From Bacillota bacterium (lineage in GTDB: Bacteria; Bacillota; Clostridia; Oscillospirales; Ruminococcaceae): a DNA stretch of 6,765 bases. Shown here piece after piece: positions 1-6,765 of this stretch; within the stretch, counting starts at the first letter, position 1, and each line of letters begins with the position of its first letter. The stretch covers positions 1 through 6,765 of the forward strand of contig JAEXNS010000069.1 of the NCBI GenBank assembly GCA_023439605.1, read 5' to 3'. The translations under genes and the position numbers were made by a program. The notes under the pieces are model-generated. The model ran no database searches. It saw only the letters and a list, made by a program, of their open reading frames with translations, and had not been told where the DNA came from.

Positions 1-910
1 TAATTTCAGATGTTGTTTCTATAAATTCTTGATTATATCCAGCAAGTGTAGCCCATAAATACCATGCTGCATACGCTTTCATATTAGCATTTAATGCTTC
101 ACTGTGTGCTGAGGAGCAGCTATACCATTCAGTATCTTGAACGTGAGTATTTTGCCAATTTATCGCCCAATTTGAATCATTACTACCGTCATTGTCCGAA
201 TCATATTGGCATGCATCGTCTGCACCTTTATCAAGATAATAGTTTCCATCTGGATCATAACTTTCTATATCTGCAAAGTCAAAAAGAACTTTTCCATTTA
301 ATTTACAATATTCTCTTATTTGTTCATTTCTTAAATTTAAATTTCCATTTAACCCGCTTCCATCAAGATGCCCTGTCATATAAACAAAGGTAACATTTGG
401 ATATTTGTTTTCTAACTCTGTCATTGTTGTTAGATATGCATTTATTTCTTCTTCTGACATCCAACTTACCTGTCCACACCAGGACCACATAACAACGTTT
501 ATATCTGGATTTTCCATTAAATAATAATCAGTTATAACATTCCAATTTCCATTGCCTAAATCCGTACCAAAATTACCCGGTGTATCTCTAAAATCAAGTA
601 CTCCATCTTTTCCATTATTGTTTGAATATGCTGTATACTTATTCCCTAAGAAATTTACTAATCCGCCCATTCCATCAGAAACTTGACTTCCATGTGATGT
701 ATGTCCGTAAACTATATGGAGTTCATCTTTCGCCTTTTCAATCCAATTATCTGGAATACTTTTCAAATCGTCTAATGTTGCATTTTCATGATTTGCAACT
801 ATAGATTTTGATACAACTTGTTGCGAATCAATTGCCAAAACCGGAAATACATTTGTAACCATAATTGCTGCTGAAATAAATAATGTTGATATTGAAAACC
901 TCTTTTTCAT
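1..910 (-). CDS. Secreted SGNH/GDSL-like hydrolase, N-terminal 303 residues (3' end beyond window)
   Basis: The frame is open from the ATG at 910 to the window edge, so the C-terminus is missing. Residues 1-26 form a signal peptide: a basic MKKR start, a hydrophobic core and a VLA cleavage site before IDS, so the protein is exported. The mature part resembles a family of extracellular SGNH-like proteins. It has a strand followed by VYGHTSHGSQ (67-76), where the nucleophile motif is expected (Ser72 or Ser75). It then has MWSWCGQ (141-147), VYMTGHLDG (176-184) and a late CSSAHSEALNANMKAYAAWYLWA block (about 265-287) whose His269 is the likely catalytic base. An Asp-rich stretch, DSDNDGSND (237-245), resembles a calcium loop. 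Substrate is unknown; an ester on a polysaccharide or the cell surface is plausible. Members of this family often carry extra C-terminal Ig-like, dockerin or anchoring domains, which could lie outside the window. The start is fixed by the signal peptide and an excellent RBS. The fold assignment comes from motif memory only. Confidence 0.8.
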   Translation of the reverse strand, partial: MKKRFSISTLFISAAIMVTNVFPVLAIDSQQVVSKSIVANHENATLDDLKSIPDNWIEKAKDELHIVYGHTSHGSQVSDGMGGLVNFLGNKYTAYSNNNGKDGVLDFRDTPGNFGTDLGNGNWNVITDYYLMENPDINVVMWSWCGQVSWMSEEEINAYLTTMTELENKYPNVTFVYMTGHLDGSGLNGNLNLRNEQIREYCKLNGKVLFDFADIESYDPDGNYYLDKGADDACQYDSDNDGSNDSNWAINWQNTHVQDTEWYSCSSAHSEALNANMKAYAAWYLWATLAGYNQEFIETTSEI

Positions 911-918
911 AATGAAAA

Positions 919-925
919 CCTCCCT
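919..925 (-). promoter_or_regulatory. Ribosome binding site of the secreted hydrolase gene
   Basis: The minus strand reads AGGGAGG, eight bases before the ATG at 910. This is a near-perfect anti-16S match at normal spacing, and it fixes the start codon of the hydrolase at the signal peptide. Confidence 0.85.
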
Positions 926-932
926 AAATTTT

Positions 933-977
933 AAAATAATCATCTATGTTATATAATACGAAAACATTGATTATTTT
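933..977 (-). repeat. AT-rich inverted repeat between the DUF4132 gene and the hydrolase gene (weak terminator or operator)
   Basis: AAAATAATCA at 933-942 is perfectly repeated in inverse as TGATTATTTT at 968-977. ATGTT (946-950) and AACAT (963-967) extend the pairing after a three-base bulge, leaving a 12-base loop. On the minus strand the stem ends in TTTT followed by AAAATTT, so it could be a weak terminator 18 bases past the DUF4132 stop codon. The loop also holds a TATTAT box (958-953) with a poor -35 candidate (TATAAA, 981-976) at 17 bases, which would be a promoter for the hydrolase. If that promoter is real, the repeat arms flank its -10 element as a repressor operator would. The sequence does not decide between these readings, and the stem contains almost no GC. 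Confidence 0.45.
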
Positions 978-994
978 TATAGGGTATGAAAAAA

Positions 995-3900
995 TTATAT
1001 TTGATTAAGTATATAAGGATCTTTAATTTTCAAATCTTCAGCAAACATAATTATCTTTGTCATTATTTCAGCTGTTTTTGGATCTTCATCTATAAAAGGA
1101 ATAAATAATTTTCCTCTATGTTGTGAGTGAACTGCAATAATGGCAATTTGGCTACCACCTTCAACAAAAACAACACCACTTCCCAAATGAACTGTATAAT
1201 TCGCCTTATTTCCTTTTATATGTGCATGTTTATCAGTAAAGTATACATTTTCGATCCCGAATAAAGGCAAGTTAAACTCTATAATTGCCTTACGCATATC
1301 AACTGTTGAATGACTTGTTTCAGGGTCTACCCCACCTACATGTGCAACACTTACAGCCAAATCAACATCTCGCATTACCTCACTAAAAATTATATCTGGA
1401 ATATCGTCAATTTTCATTTCTTCCCCAGTTTTTCTATCACTAAATTCCACCCACTCTATACAAGGGCATTCCATATCTGCTGGTGAAAACCAGTCCGCAA
1501 CTGCATATATTCTAGCAATTATATTTTCTTTATAATAAACTTTTTGTAACCCATTTTCAATATCTGCAATCCAACGTCTTGACTTTAAACAAGCCGCTGC
1601 CTTCTTGGGTTGTATTTGATTTCCAGAATAACGCAAAGTGTTGTATTTATCCATTTCATCTTGTGTCTTAACATATAACTCACGAAAAACCTGTTTAAAT
1701 GGTTGTTGAACTTTTTTATCAAATAAATATTTTTGACACTTATCCCAAATTTTATTTTTATACAAATCTATAGGATGAACTGGACGCAACAGATCTAAAT
1801 TATCAAGTAACTCTACATTTTCTTCAATATTTTTCATTTCCGAACTTGTAATAAAACCTATTTTTGATTTTTCATCACATATAAATAAAAGATCTCGTAT
1901 TATTGAAGAAATAACAGGATTTTTATGCAAGGACAATAATTCTGAAAAAGTAAACTCTACTTTATCTTCCATAAACTGTTCCATCATCAATTTAGTTCTA
2001 GAATACTGTTCTCTAAATTGTTTATATACATCTTTTATTTCTAAAATATATTGATTTTTAGCTAACTTAGATGGGATACTCTTCAAAGGTTTATCATTTT
2101 TTAAACAAATTATTTCCGCTTTACCATTTTCGTTAATCTCAATTTTAACTGATATATCTTCTACTTTTTTAAACTCAAAATATTCTGCAAACTCCTCCGC
2201 TAGCTTAGTTTCCATATTTAAAACAAGACGTGTTACAACTACATATCCACTATTTGTAGCCAGATTTATTAATGCGGAGTTTACTGCTAACGCTTCACTC
2301 GCTCTTCTTTGTGCACCAAATTTTTTACTTTCCTTTAAATATTTTTGTATAAATTTATATCTTTTAAGGGTATCACTATCATCTAAAACTGGAACTAAAG
2401 CATATGACATAAGTAAATCTTTATTTCGTTTATCATTAATTTGTTTTTCCAATTCATTTAAAGACACATTTCCTAGTGCAGCATCCGCAAATTTTCTTGC
2501 ACGAGTGTGTTTGTTTCCATCTGAAATATATTTTGCACTATCATACAAAATTTTAAAACGCTCTTTTCCTAGTTGACTATAACACTCATCGAACCATTTT
2601 ATATCAAAACATCCTGAATTTAATTCTTCTGGGGTCAATGGTGTGTATTTTGAAATTATAGCTGATTTTACATTATCAAATGCTTCATTTAAATGTGCTG
2701 CAAAATAGTAAATCCCACTTTTAAATCCGTCCCATGCCAAATATTTTTCTATAATATCTATCCAAGATGTATTAAACATAGCTATTTCAACTAAACGCTT
2801 TTCTGTAATTTTTATGCATTTTATTTTTTCCCTAAACAATTCAACATTATCGTCTTCTTTAGGTTTGCATTTTAAAAGCAATGAACTTAAAACATTATTT
2901 TTTGCTACTTCGTTTTCTGATGAATAGTAGTAAACATTTTTAGACAAAACGTCTTCACCAAGAGCTACAATTATTGCTATTAAATAGTCTATTCCTTCTA
3001 TATAAGAAAGATTTGTTGCCGCTTTTGAAAATGGAGTTGGTAAGTCACTTCTTTTAAGTTCTACTTTTAAAATCATTTCTGATAGTTCCTTGTATATTTC
3101 GTCAAATAATTTTTTAAAGTTACTATTTTCCTTTGTATCTTCATCTTTAATTTTATATATACCATTGTCTCTATAATTTCTAATATTTCTTTTTTCACTA
3201 AATGAAAATCCAGCTATATTTCTCACAAATTCTTCAATCGAATAATCAAATGCAAATTTATAAAGCTGATCTTTACTAATAATATCTATTGAACATGCTT
3301 TTATAAGGTCTATTCCATTACAAAATATTGCATTTTCATTTTTATTATTGTACGTATTATCTACCTTTATTTCTTTTGAAATTTCAATTTTTTTCATCTC
3401 AGATTTAATTAATAATGCAAAACACTCTTTAAACTCTTCATCATTTTTCGCTATAAATGCATGATTTGTAAACATATAAAAATAGGCAGACTCATAGACT
3501 TTATTTATGTAATTATATCCATATGATTTTTTTACATATATACTTTCCTCTGCGGAAAGCTTAAGTAATTCATCGTAAATAGCAATAGACAAAGAACGCA
3601 TTTCATAAAAATTTAAACTAGAATAATGTTTAACCAATATGTGTATAACTGTTTTCACTGTATCAAAATGCTTTATTTTTGGGTTAACTAAATAATCCTT
3701 ACCAAAAATTTTTGACACTGCAATATCAAAATTACCTTCATCTGAAATAGTATAAATATACAACTTCAAAAGTGTATGAAAGTCCCCTACCTCTTCTTCA
3801 TAAAATCCAGTCCATAACTCAGAAAAAGGGTACATTTCAAATTCATTTTTATTTTGATAATTCCATGTTATTCTAGTAAACTCATTTTTAAGAAGTACTT

Positions 3901-6043
3901 CATCCCCATATGCATTTTTATATTCTCTATCTCCATTCAAATCTATAATTTTTATGAGTTTATTTTTTATATTCTCAAGTTTATTTAACTCTATGTCTTC
4001 AAAAACTTTTTTTATTATACTATTATCAACTTTATATTTAGGGATATAGTTGTCTATTTGGGGATTATATATACCATATCCTTCAATGCTCAATATTTTA
4101 TCGGCTTGTGAATCACCTAAAATCTCTTCAATTATAACTTTTTCTTTATCAGTTGGTGTAGAAATCTTTAAAGCATGAGATTTCACTTTTTCATAAAGAT
4201 TTATTTTCTCATTATCTCTTTTAATTCTCATTATCAAATCAAGTCCAGATATCCTTTGCTCTAACTTCTTTGACAAAAGTAATCTTTCTATACTTTGCTC
4301 TATACCCAAATCGTCTTGCTTCAGTAACATTTTTGCTGAATTTGTTCTTATTTCACTGCTTTTAAATTTCATTAAATCTTCAAGCACAGGAACAAATTCA
4401 CTAAATAAAGGAAGTGAATCTGCGATTTTAAAAGCAGCCTTACGACCATATTCTGATTTATCACCTATAGTACTATAAAGAACTTTTTTTAGCTTTTCGG
4501 ATTTTGGTTCTGAAAGAAGACCATAAACAATAGTATTTCTTTGCCATGTATCTGTCTCTGATATTATATCTGAGGAATACTCAAGTTTTTCAATATCATT
4601 AAGACAAAAAGCATAGTATGCTATTTTTTCTGCAAGGTCACTTCTTTTTATCTCTTCTATATTCCATGGGAAAATGCATTCTTCAAATTTATATATTTTC
4701 TGAGTATGTTCTTCAAAAAATCTCTTAATTACCTCGTATCTTTCTAAATAAAGCTGTTTATCCTTTTCTGTAAGTCTTGGTAATCTTTTTTTAATTTCCA
4801 TTTTTGAATCAGAATTTCTATTATTATAAAAGTTTTTTGCCTCTGTACGTTCATACATATCTCGAATTCCGTTTTCACAAATAAACTTCATATAACATGC
4901 ACAAACTTGAATATCGTCAAAATGATTTTTAATCACCTCTACTGCGATATCCTCTATTCTATATTCAGGTGATATAACATAAAAGTATAAAGATGAAACC
5001 ATAATTCTATTTCTGTTCTTTTCCGAAATTATTGTTTCAAATATACCATATACATCCTCAACATTATAAAATCCATATGTCCACAACGCAATATATATTT
5101 CTACTGCGTCATTTGAACAAATAAACTCTCTCTTTTTTACATCATCATTTATACACAAAGATATCGTATTTATTATCTTTGCTGGTATTCTTTCTATATC
5201 TTTAAAATCAGATGGGCATATTCCTGTCCATGTACAAACTGCACGCTTTACTGATGAAAATCTTATCAAATCATTTTGATTTATTACTTCTAAAATAGTT
5301 TTAAACGCCTCTATAGTACCACAATCCATATTTTCACAAATTGCTTGTCGAATACCTTCTTGAAGTTTTGCTGCTAATAAAAAATCACCCAGTAATTTAT
5401 GTAGTTTAAAATTATCACTCATAATTATACCACGAATAATGCTTGTGGTAACTGAAATAACATTATTTTCAGACATAATTATGTCTTCCAAAAGAACTTC
5501 TAATTCTTTATTTCCTGAATCTAATTCTGCTGCTATAACATATTCACTGATATGGTAATTGTACGAATACTCCATTTTGTATGCCAATAGATCTTGATTA
5601 AACTCACCTTTTATTATTGAACATATATCTGTTTCATATAAACCTATACTTATAAATCCATCTACACACGATTTTAAGGTAGATTCTATACAATGACTAT
5701 AATTATTTGAACGCACAGTTCGTCTCATCCAACCAGTAGTATATGAAAATTTATTTATTTTATCCAACATATATATAAATTGTTTTTTAAATTTATCGTT
5801 TATAATATCTTCATAAATAAATTTGATTTCAGTATTTAAAAAAACATCTGAAATCTTTTCAAATTTATTTTTTTCAAATAATCCCTTAATATATAGCAAG
5901 TCATCATTATTGAATCTACCATGCTTTGATAATCCAGTTAAATTTTTTGATGCCTTTTTTACTTTTTCTTTAATATTGTTCTCAAATAAATCAGCAATTT
6001 TTTTCCCTCTTTTTATCGCCTCTTTATCAACCACCTTAGCCAT
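995..6043 (-). CDS. Giant DUF4132-family protein (YehI/MolR-related C-terminus)
   Basis: This is a complete 1682-residue soluble protein with no signal peptide or obvious membrane segment. The C-terminus is the clearest part and matches the DUF4132 family: HPIDLY and QPFKQVFRELYV (about 1418-1460), a RRWIADIENG block (about 1485-1500), EWVEFSDRKTG (1530-1540), FSEVMRDVDLAVSVAHVGGVDPETSHST (1553-1580), VHLGSGVV (1618-1625) and VHSQHRGKLFIPFIDEDPKTAE (1638-1659). The N-terminal module carries further elements I associate with the same family: GWMRRTVRS (104-112), LLAAKLQEGIRQAI (222-235), ENMDCGTIEAF (237-247) and LIRFSSVKRAV (259-269). Residues about 510-640 are helical and HEAT-like. No WGR domain is visible at the N-terminus, although MolR-type relatives have one. 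Members in public genomes are often labelled molybdate regulators, but I see no DNA-binding domain supporting that. The biochemical role is unknown; a large scaffold working with a partner ATPase or small protein is inferred. It lies 47 bp after the 139-residue gene and is probably cotranscribed with it. The start has a good RBS. Confidence 0.9.
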   Translation of the reverse strand: MAKVVDKEAIKRGKKIADLFENNIKEKVKKASKNLTGLSKHGRFNNDDLLYIKGLFEKNKFEKISDVFLNTEIKFIYEDIINDKFKKQFIYMLDKINKFSYTTGWMRRTVRSNNYSHCIESTLKSCVDGFISIGLYETDICSIIKGEFNQDLLAYKMEYSYNYHISEYVIAAELDSGNKELEVLLEDIIMSENNVISVTTSIIRGIIMSDNFKLHKLLGDFLLAAKLQEGIRQAICENMDCGTIEAFKTILEVINQNDLIRFSSVKRAVCTWTGICPSDFKDIERIPAKIINTISLCINDDVKKREFICSNDAVEIYIALWTYGFYNVEDVYGIFETIISEKNRNRIMVSSLYFYVISPEYRIEDIAVEVIKNHFDDIQVCACYMKFICENGIRDMYERTEAKNFYNNRNSDSKMEIKKRLPRLTEKDKQLYLERYEVIKRFFEEHTQKIYKFEECIFPWNIEEIKRSDLAEKIAYYAFCLNDIEKLEYSSDIISETDTWQRNTIVYGLLSEPKSEKLKKVLYSTIGDKSEYGRKAAFKIADSLPLFSEFVPVLEDLMKFKSSEIRTNSAKMLLKQDDLGIEQSIERLLLSKKLEQRISGLDLIMRIKRDNEKINLYEKVKSHALKISTPTDKEKVIIEEILGDSQADKILSIEGYGIYNPQIDNYIPKYKVDNSIIKKVFEDIELNKLENIKNKLIKIIDLNGDREYKNAYGDEVLLKNEFTRITWNYQNKNEFEMYPFSELWTGFYEEEVGDFHTLLKLYIYTISDEGNFDIAVSKIFGKDYLVNPKIKHFDTVKTVIHILVKHYSSLNFYEMRSLSIAIYDELLKLSAEESIYVKKSYGYNYINKVYESAYFYMFTNHAFIAKNDEEFKECFALLIKSEMKKIEISKEIKVDNTYNNKNENAIFCNGIDLIKACSIDIISKDQLYKFAFDYSIEEFVRNIAGFSFSEKRNIRNYRDNGIYKIKDEDTKENSNFKKLFDEIYKELSEMILKVELKRSDLPTPFSKAATNLSYIEGIDYLIAIIVALGEDVLSKNVYYYSSENEVAKNNVLSSLLLKCKPKEDDNVELFREKIKCIKITEKRLVEIAMFNTSWIDIIEKYLAWDGFKSGIYYFAAHLNEAFDNVKSAIISKYTPLTPEELNSGCFDIKWFDECYSQLGKERFKILYDSAKYISDGNKHTRARKFADAALGNVSLNELEKQINDKRNKDLLMSYALVPVLDDSDTLKRYKFIQKYLKESKKFGAQRRASEALAVNSALINLATNSGYVVVTRLVLNMETKLAEEFAEYFEFKKVEDISVKIEINENGKAEIICLKNDKPLKSIPSKLAKNQYILEIKDVYKQFREQYSRTKLMMEQFMEDKVEFTFSELLSLHKNPVISSIIRDLLFICDEKSKIGFITSSEMKNIEENVELLDNLDLLRPVHPIDLYKNKIWDKCQKYLFDKKVQQPFKQVFRELYVKTQDEMDKYNTLRYSGNQIQPKKAAACLKSRRWIADIENGLQKVYYKENIIARIYAVADWFSPADMECPCIEWVEFSDRKTGEEMKIDDIPDIIFSEVMRDVDLAVSVAHVGGVDPETSHSTVDMRKAIIEFNLPLFGIENVYFTDKHAHIKGNKANYTVHLGSGVVFVEGGSQIAIIAVHSQHRGKLFIPFIDEDPKTAEIMTKIIMFAEDLKIKDPYILNQI

Positions 6044-6052
6044 AAATACACA

Positions 6053-6058
6053 TCCTTA
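6053..6058 (-). promoter_or_regulatory. Ribosome binding site of the DUF4132 gene
   Basis: The minus strand reads TAAGGA, nine bases before the ATG at 6043. It lies in the 47-base, almost pure A/T gap after the upstream gene. No terminator is visible in the gap and no convincing promoter, which supports cotranscription with separate translation initiation. Confidence 0.7.
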
Positions 6059-6090
6059 CAAATTAATATTAATATTTTTTATATTTAAAA

Positions 6091-6510
6091 TCACCACATA
6101 CGCCCAGAAAGCATTGTAAGTCTAACAAATGTTAATTCATCATTTTCCTTTAATGCTATTTTACTATCTAACTTTTCAAGTGAAATATTATTAGCAAAAA
6201 TCCTAAATATGCCATCATCAAAACATTGCAATGCGTTTTGTATTGCAGCCACTAAATCCGCATCTTTTTCTCCATAATTTACACCAAAAGAAATTTTTCC
6301 ACTTGAAGCCATATCTTCTATCTCTGATTTAGAAATATTATCAAGTAATTCAGATTTCTCCTTTTTTTCATTATATTCTTTAACGCAAATTTTAACAGTT
6401 GCTGTAATTAAATCACTTACTGTATTTATATCTTCATTAAATACAAACGCTACTTTTTCTACTGAATTTTTGTTTTTACCTATTTTTTTTAAATTTACAT
6501 AAACCCTCAT
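6091..6510 (-). CDS. Small DUF4132-linked protein with a probable ubiquitin/MoaD-like beta-grasp fold
   Basis: This is a 139-residue soluble protein with no signal peptide or membrane segment, and I do not recognise a named family. Its two ends together read like one beta-grasp domain. MRVYVNLKKIGKN and VEKVAFVFNED (1-27) suggest the first beta hairpin, and INTVSDLITATVKICVKEYN (28-47) the helix. After an insertion come DGIFRIFANNISLEKLDSKI (99-118) and ALKENDELTFVRLTMLSGR (119-137), which resemble the last strands of ubiquitin (a strand, a turn with LxxLD, then a strand ending in a Gly-containing tail) and the DEV-F---SGG end of MoaD. The insertion (about 48-98) is charged, with one probable helix (KDADLVAAIQNALQCF, 82-97). 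The tail ends SGRMW instead of Gly-Gly, so ubiquitin- or MoaD-style activation would need trimming or does not occur. It is first in the operon, directly ahead of the DUF4132 giant, and may bind it. The CDS is secure; the fold is inference. Confidence 0.85.
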   Translation of the reverse strand: MRVYVNLKKIGKNKNSVEKVAFVFNEDINTVSDLITATVKICVKEYNEKKEKSELLDNISKSEIEDMASSGKISFGVNYGEKDADLVAAIQNALQCFDDGIFRIFANNISLEKLDSKIALKENDELTFVRLTMLSGRMW

Positions 6511-6517
6511 TAAACAT

Positions 6518-6524
6518 CCCTCTC
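6518..6524 (-). promoter_or_regulatory. Ribosome binding site of the 139-residue protein gene
   Basis: The minus strand reads GAGAGGG, seven bases before the ATG at 6510. An out-of-frame ATG overlaps its end (GGGATG), but only the 6510 start opens the long frame. Confidence 0.7.
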
Positions 6525-6556
6525 TTTTTCTACTTTTTTTATAAATTTCTATTAAT

Positions 6557-6585
6557 ATTTTAACATATTATATTTAATTAATCAA
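6557..6585 (-). promoter_or_regulatory. Sigma-A promoter with extended -10 driving the two-gene operon
   Basis: On the minus strand, TTGATT (6585-6580) is followed by a 17-base spacer and TAAAAT (6562-6557), with TGT immediately before the -10, a classical extended -10. Transcription would start near 6550 and give a leader of about 40 bases before the ATG at 6510. The surroundings are extremely AT-rich, so other TATAAT-like matches occur by chance, but the correct spacing and TGn element favour this one. Confidence 0.65.
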
Positions 6586-6604
6586 TAAAATATAATATAT
6601 ATCT

Positions 6605-6675
6605 AAAAAAAAAGAGGTTACTATTTAGCCATATATGGCTGAATCAATGTCATTTAGTTAAGAAATAATAACTTC
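6605..6675 (-). terminator. Rho-independent terminator upstream of the operon, reading leftward
   Basis: On the minus strand, GAAGTTATTATTT (6675-6663) can pair with AAATAGTAACCTC (6626-6614), giving 13 positions with one A-C mismatch and one G-U pair. The stem is followed directly by nine T residues (6613-6605). The enclosed segment contains a second, perfect hairpin (6640-6627). It would end a transcript arriving from beyond the right edge, or a short RNA started near 6690, before the operon promoter at 6585-6557. No T-run follows in the plus direction, so it is one-way. The 22 unpaired bases inside make it larger than a usual terminator. Confidence 0.55.
6627..6640. repeat. Perfect 14-bp palindrome AGCCATATATGGCT
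   Basis: The two halves are exactly self-complementary. The hairpin can be lengthened by a T-G wobble and three A/T pairs (6623-6626 with 6641-6644), but those bases are also used by the outer terminator stem, so the two extended pairings compete. It could be an inner arm of the terminator, a protein-binding site, or the hairpin of a mobile element end. Confidence 0.6.
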
Positions 6676-6691
6676 GATAGCGATGCAATCA

Positions 6692-6697
6692 ATTATA
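6692..6697 (-). promoter_or_regulatory. Consensus TATAAT box, possible promoter of a short terminated RNA
   Basis: The minus strand reads TATAAT, preceded directly by TG. A start near 6685 would give an RNA of about 80 bases ending at the T-run at 6605. No good -35 is seen: the hexamer at 17 bases upstream is TAAACT. In DNA this AT-rich a lone -10 match is weak evidence. Confidence 0.25.
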
Positions 6698-6717
6698 CAT
6701 AAAACAACAAAAAAAGT

Positions 6718-6765
6718 TTATTTACCAGTGATTTCAATCAACAGTGATATAAGTTTAAAATCAAT
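6718..6765 (-). CDS. Possible last 15 codons of an upstream gene (truncated by the window edge)
   Basis: The minus strand reads in frame from the window edge as IDFKLISLLIEITGK and then TAA (6720-6718). The other two minus frames close sooner. The stop lies about 40 bases before the terminator stem, a normal distance for a 3' end. Fifteen open codons prove nothing alone, and no family can be recognised. Confidence 0.25.
   Translation of the reverse strand: MDFKLISLLIEITGK

Noticed and set aside
94..393. Open frame of 99 codons on the plus strand.
   Set aside because: It lies wholly inside the hydrolase gene on the opposite strand, has no RBS, and its His/Tyr/Leu-rich product is typical of an antisense shadow.
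622..804. Open frame of 60 codons on the plus strand.
   Set aside because: It is antisense to the N-terminal part of the hydrolase gene, which has a signal peptide, strong RBS and conserved motifs; nothing supports the short frame.
995..6043. Naming the giant as a molybdate metabolism regulator (molR).
   Set aside because: Only the DUF4132 region is shared. No DNA-binding domain, WGR domain or molybdate gene is visible in the window.
6044..6090. A promoter in the 47-base gap between the two operon genes, suggested by its TATTAATATTAAT-like sequence.
   Set aside because: The gap is nearly all A/T, there is no -35 at usable spacing, and matches of this kind are expected by chance.
5823..6119. 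Open frame of 98 codons on the plus strand with a hydrophobic, Phe/Leu/Ile-rich product.
   Set aside because: It is the reverse of the Lys-rich N-terminus of the DUF4132 protein and crosses into the neighbouring gene; Lys codons read backwards as Phe/Leu explain the apparent membrane character.
6726..6748. CAGTGAT repeated twice (6726-6732 and 6742-6748).
   Set aside because: Only two seven-base copies exist, inside a possible coding tail; too short to call a repeat array or binding site.
1..6765. Search for tRNA, rRNA or CRISPR arrays.
   Set aside because: No cloverleaf with a TTCRANNC arm, no rRNA-like GC-rich block and no regularly spaced direct repeats were seen.

Overview
The window is very AT-rich. 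It uses strong Gram-positive Shine-Dalgarno sites and carries a short hydrophobic signal peptide of Firmicute type. An anaerobic, low-GC Clostridia-like organism (Clostridium or Lachnospiraceae type) fits best, but this is inferred from composition and gene content and no marker gene is present. Every convincing gene lies on the minus strand, so transcription runs from high to low coordinates.

Layout in transcription order. 6765-6605: the possible last codons of an upstream gene, a TATAAT box, and a long imperfect stem followed directly by nine T residues, read as a rho-independent terminator that insulates what follows. 6585-6557: a good sigma-A promoter with an extended -10. 6510-6091: a 139-residue protein whose two ends read like a ubiquitin/MoaD-type beta-grasp fold split by an insertion. 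6043-995: a 1682-residue DUF4132-family giant with the conserved N-terminal repeat-like module, a HEAT-like middle and the highly conserved DUF4132 C-terminus. 977-933: an AT-rich inverted repeat that could be a weak terminator or an operator. 910-1: the N-terminal 303 residues of a secreted SGNH/GDSL-like hydrolase, cut off by the window edge.

The small protein and the DUF4132 giant are 47 bp apart, share one promoter and have no promoter-like sequence between them, so they look like a two-gene operon. Related DUF4132 proteins (E. coli YehI) sit beside MoxR-type AAA+ ATPase, VWA-domain and SWIM-finger genes. None of these is in this window, and the only close partner is the small beta-grasp-like protein. 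This pairing is the most interesting feature here. The secreted hydrolase is probably a separate unit with a cell-surface or extracellular job.
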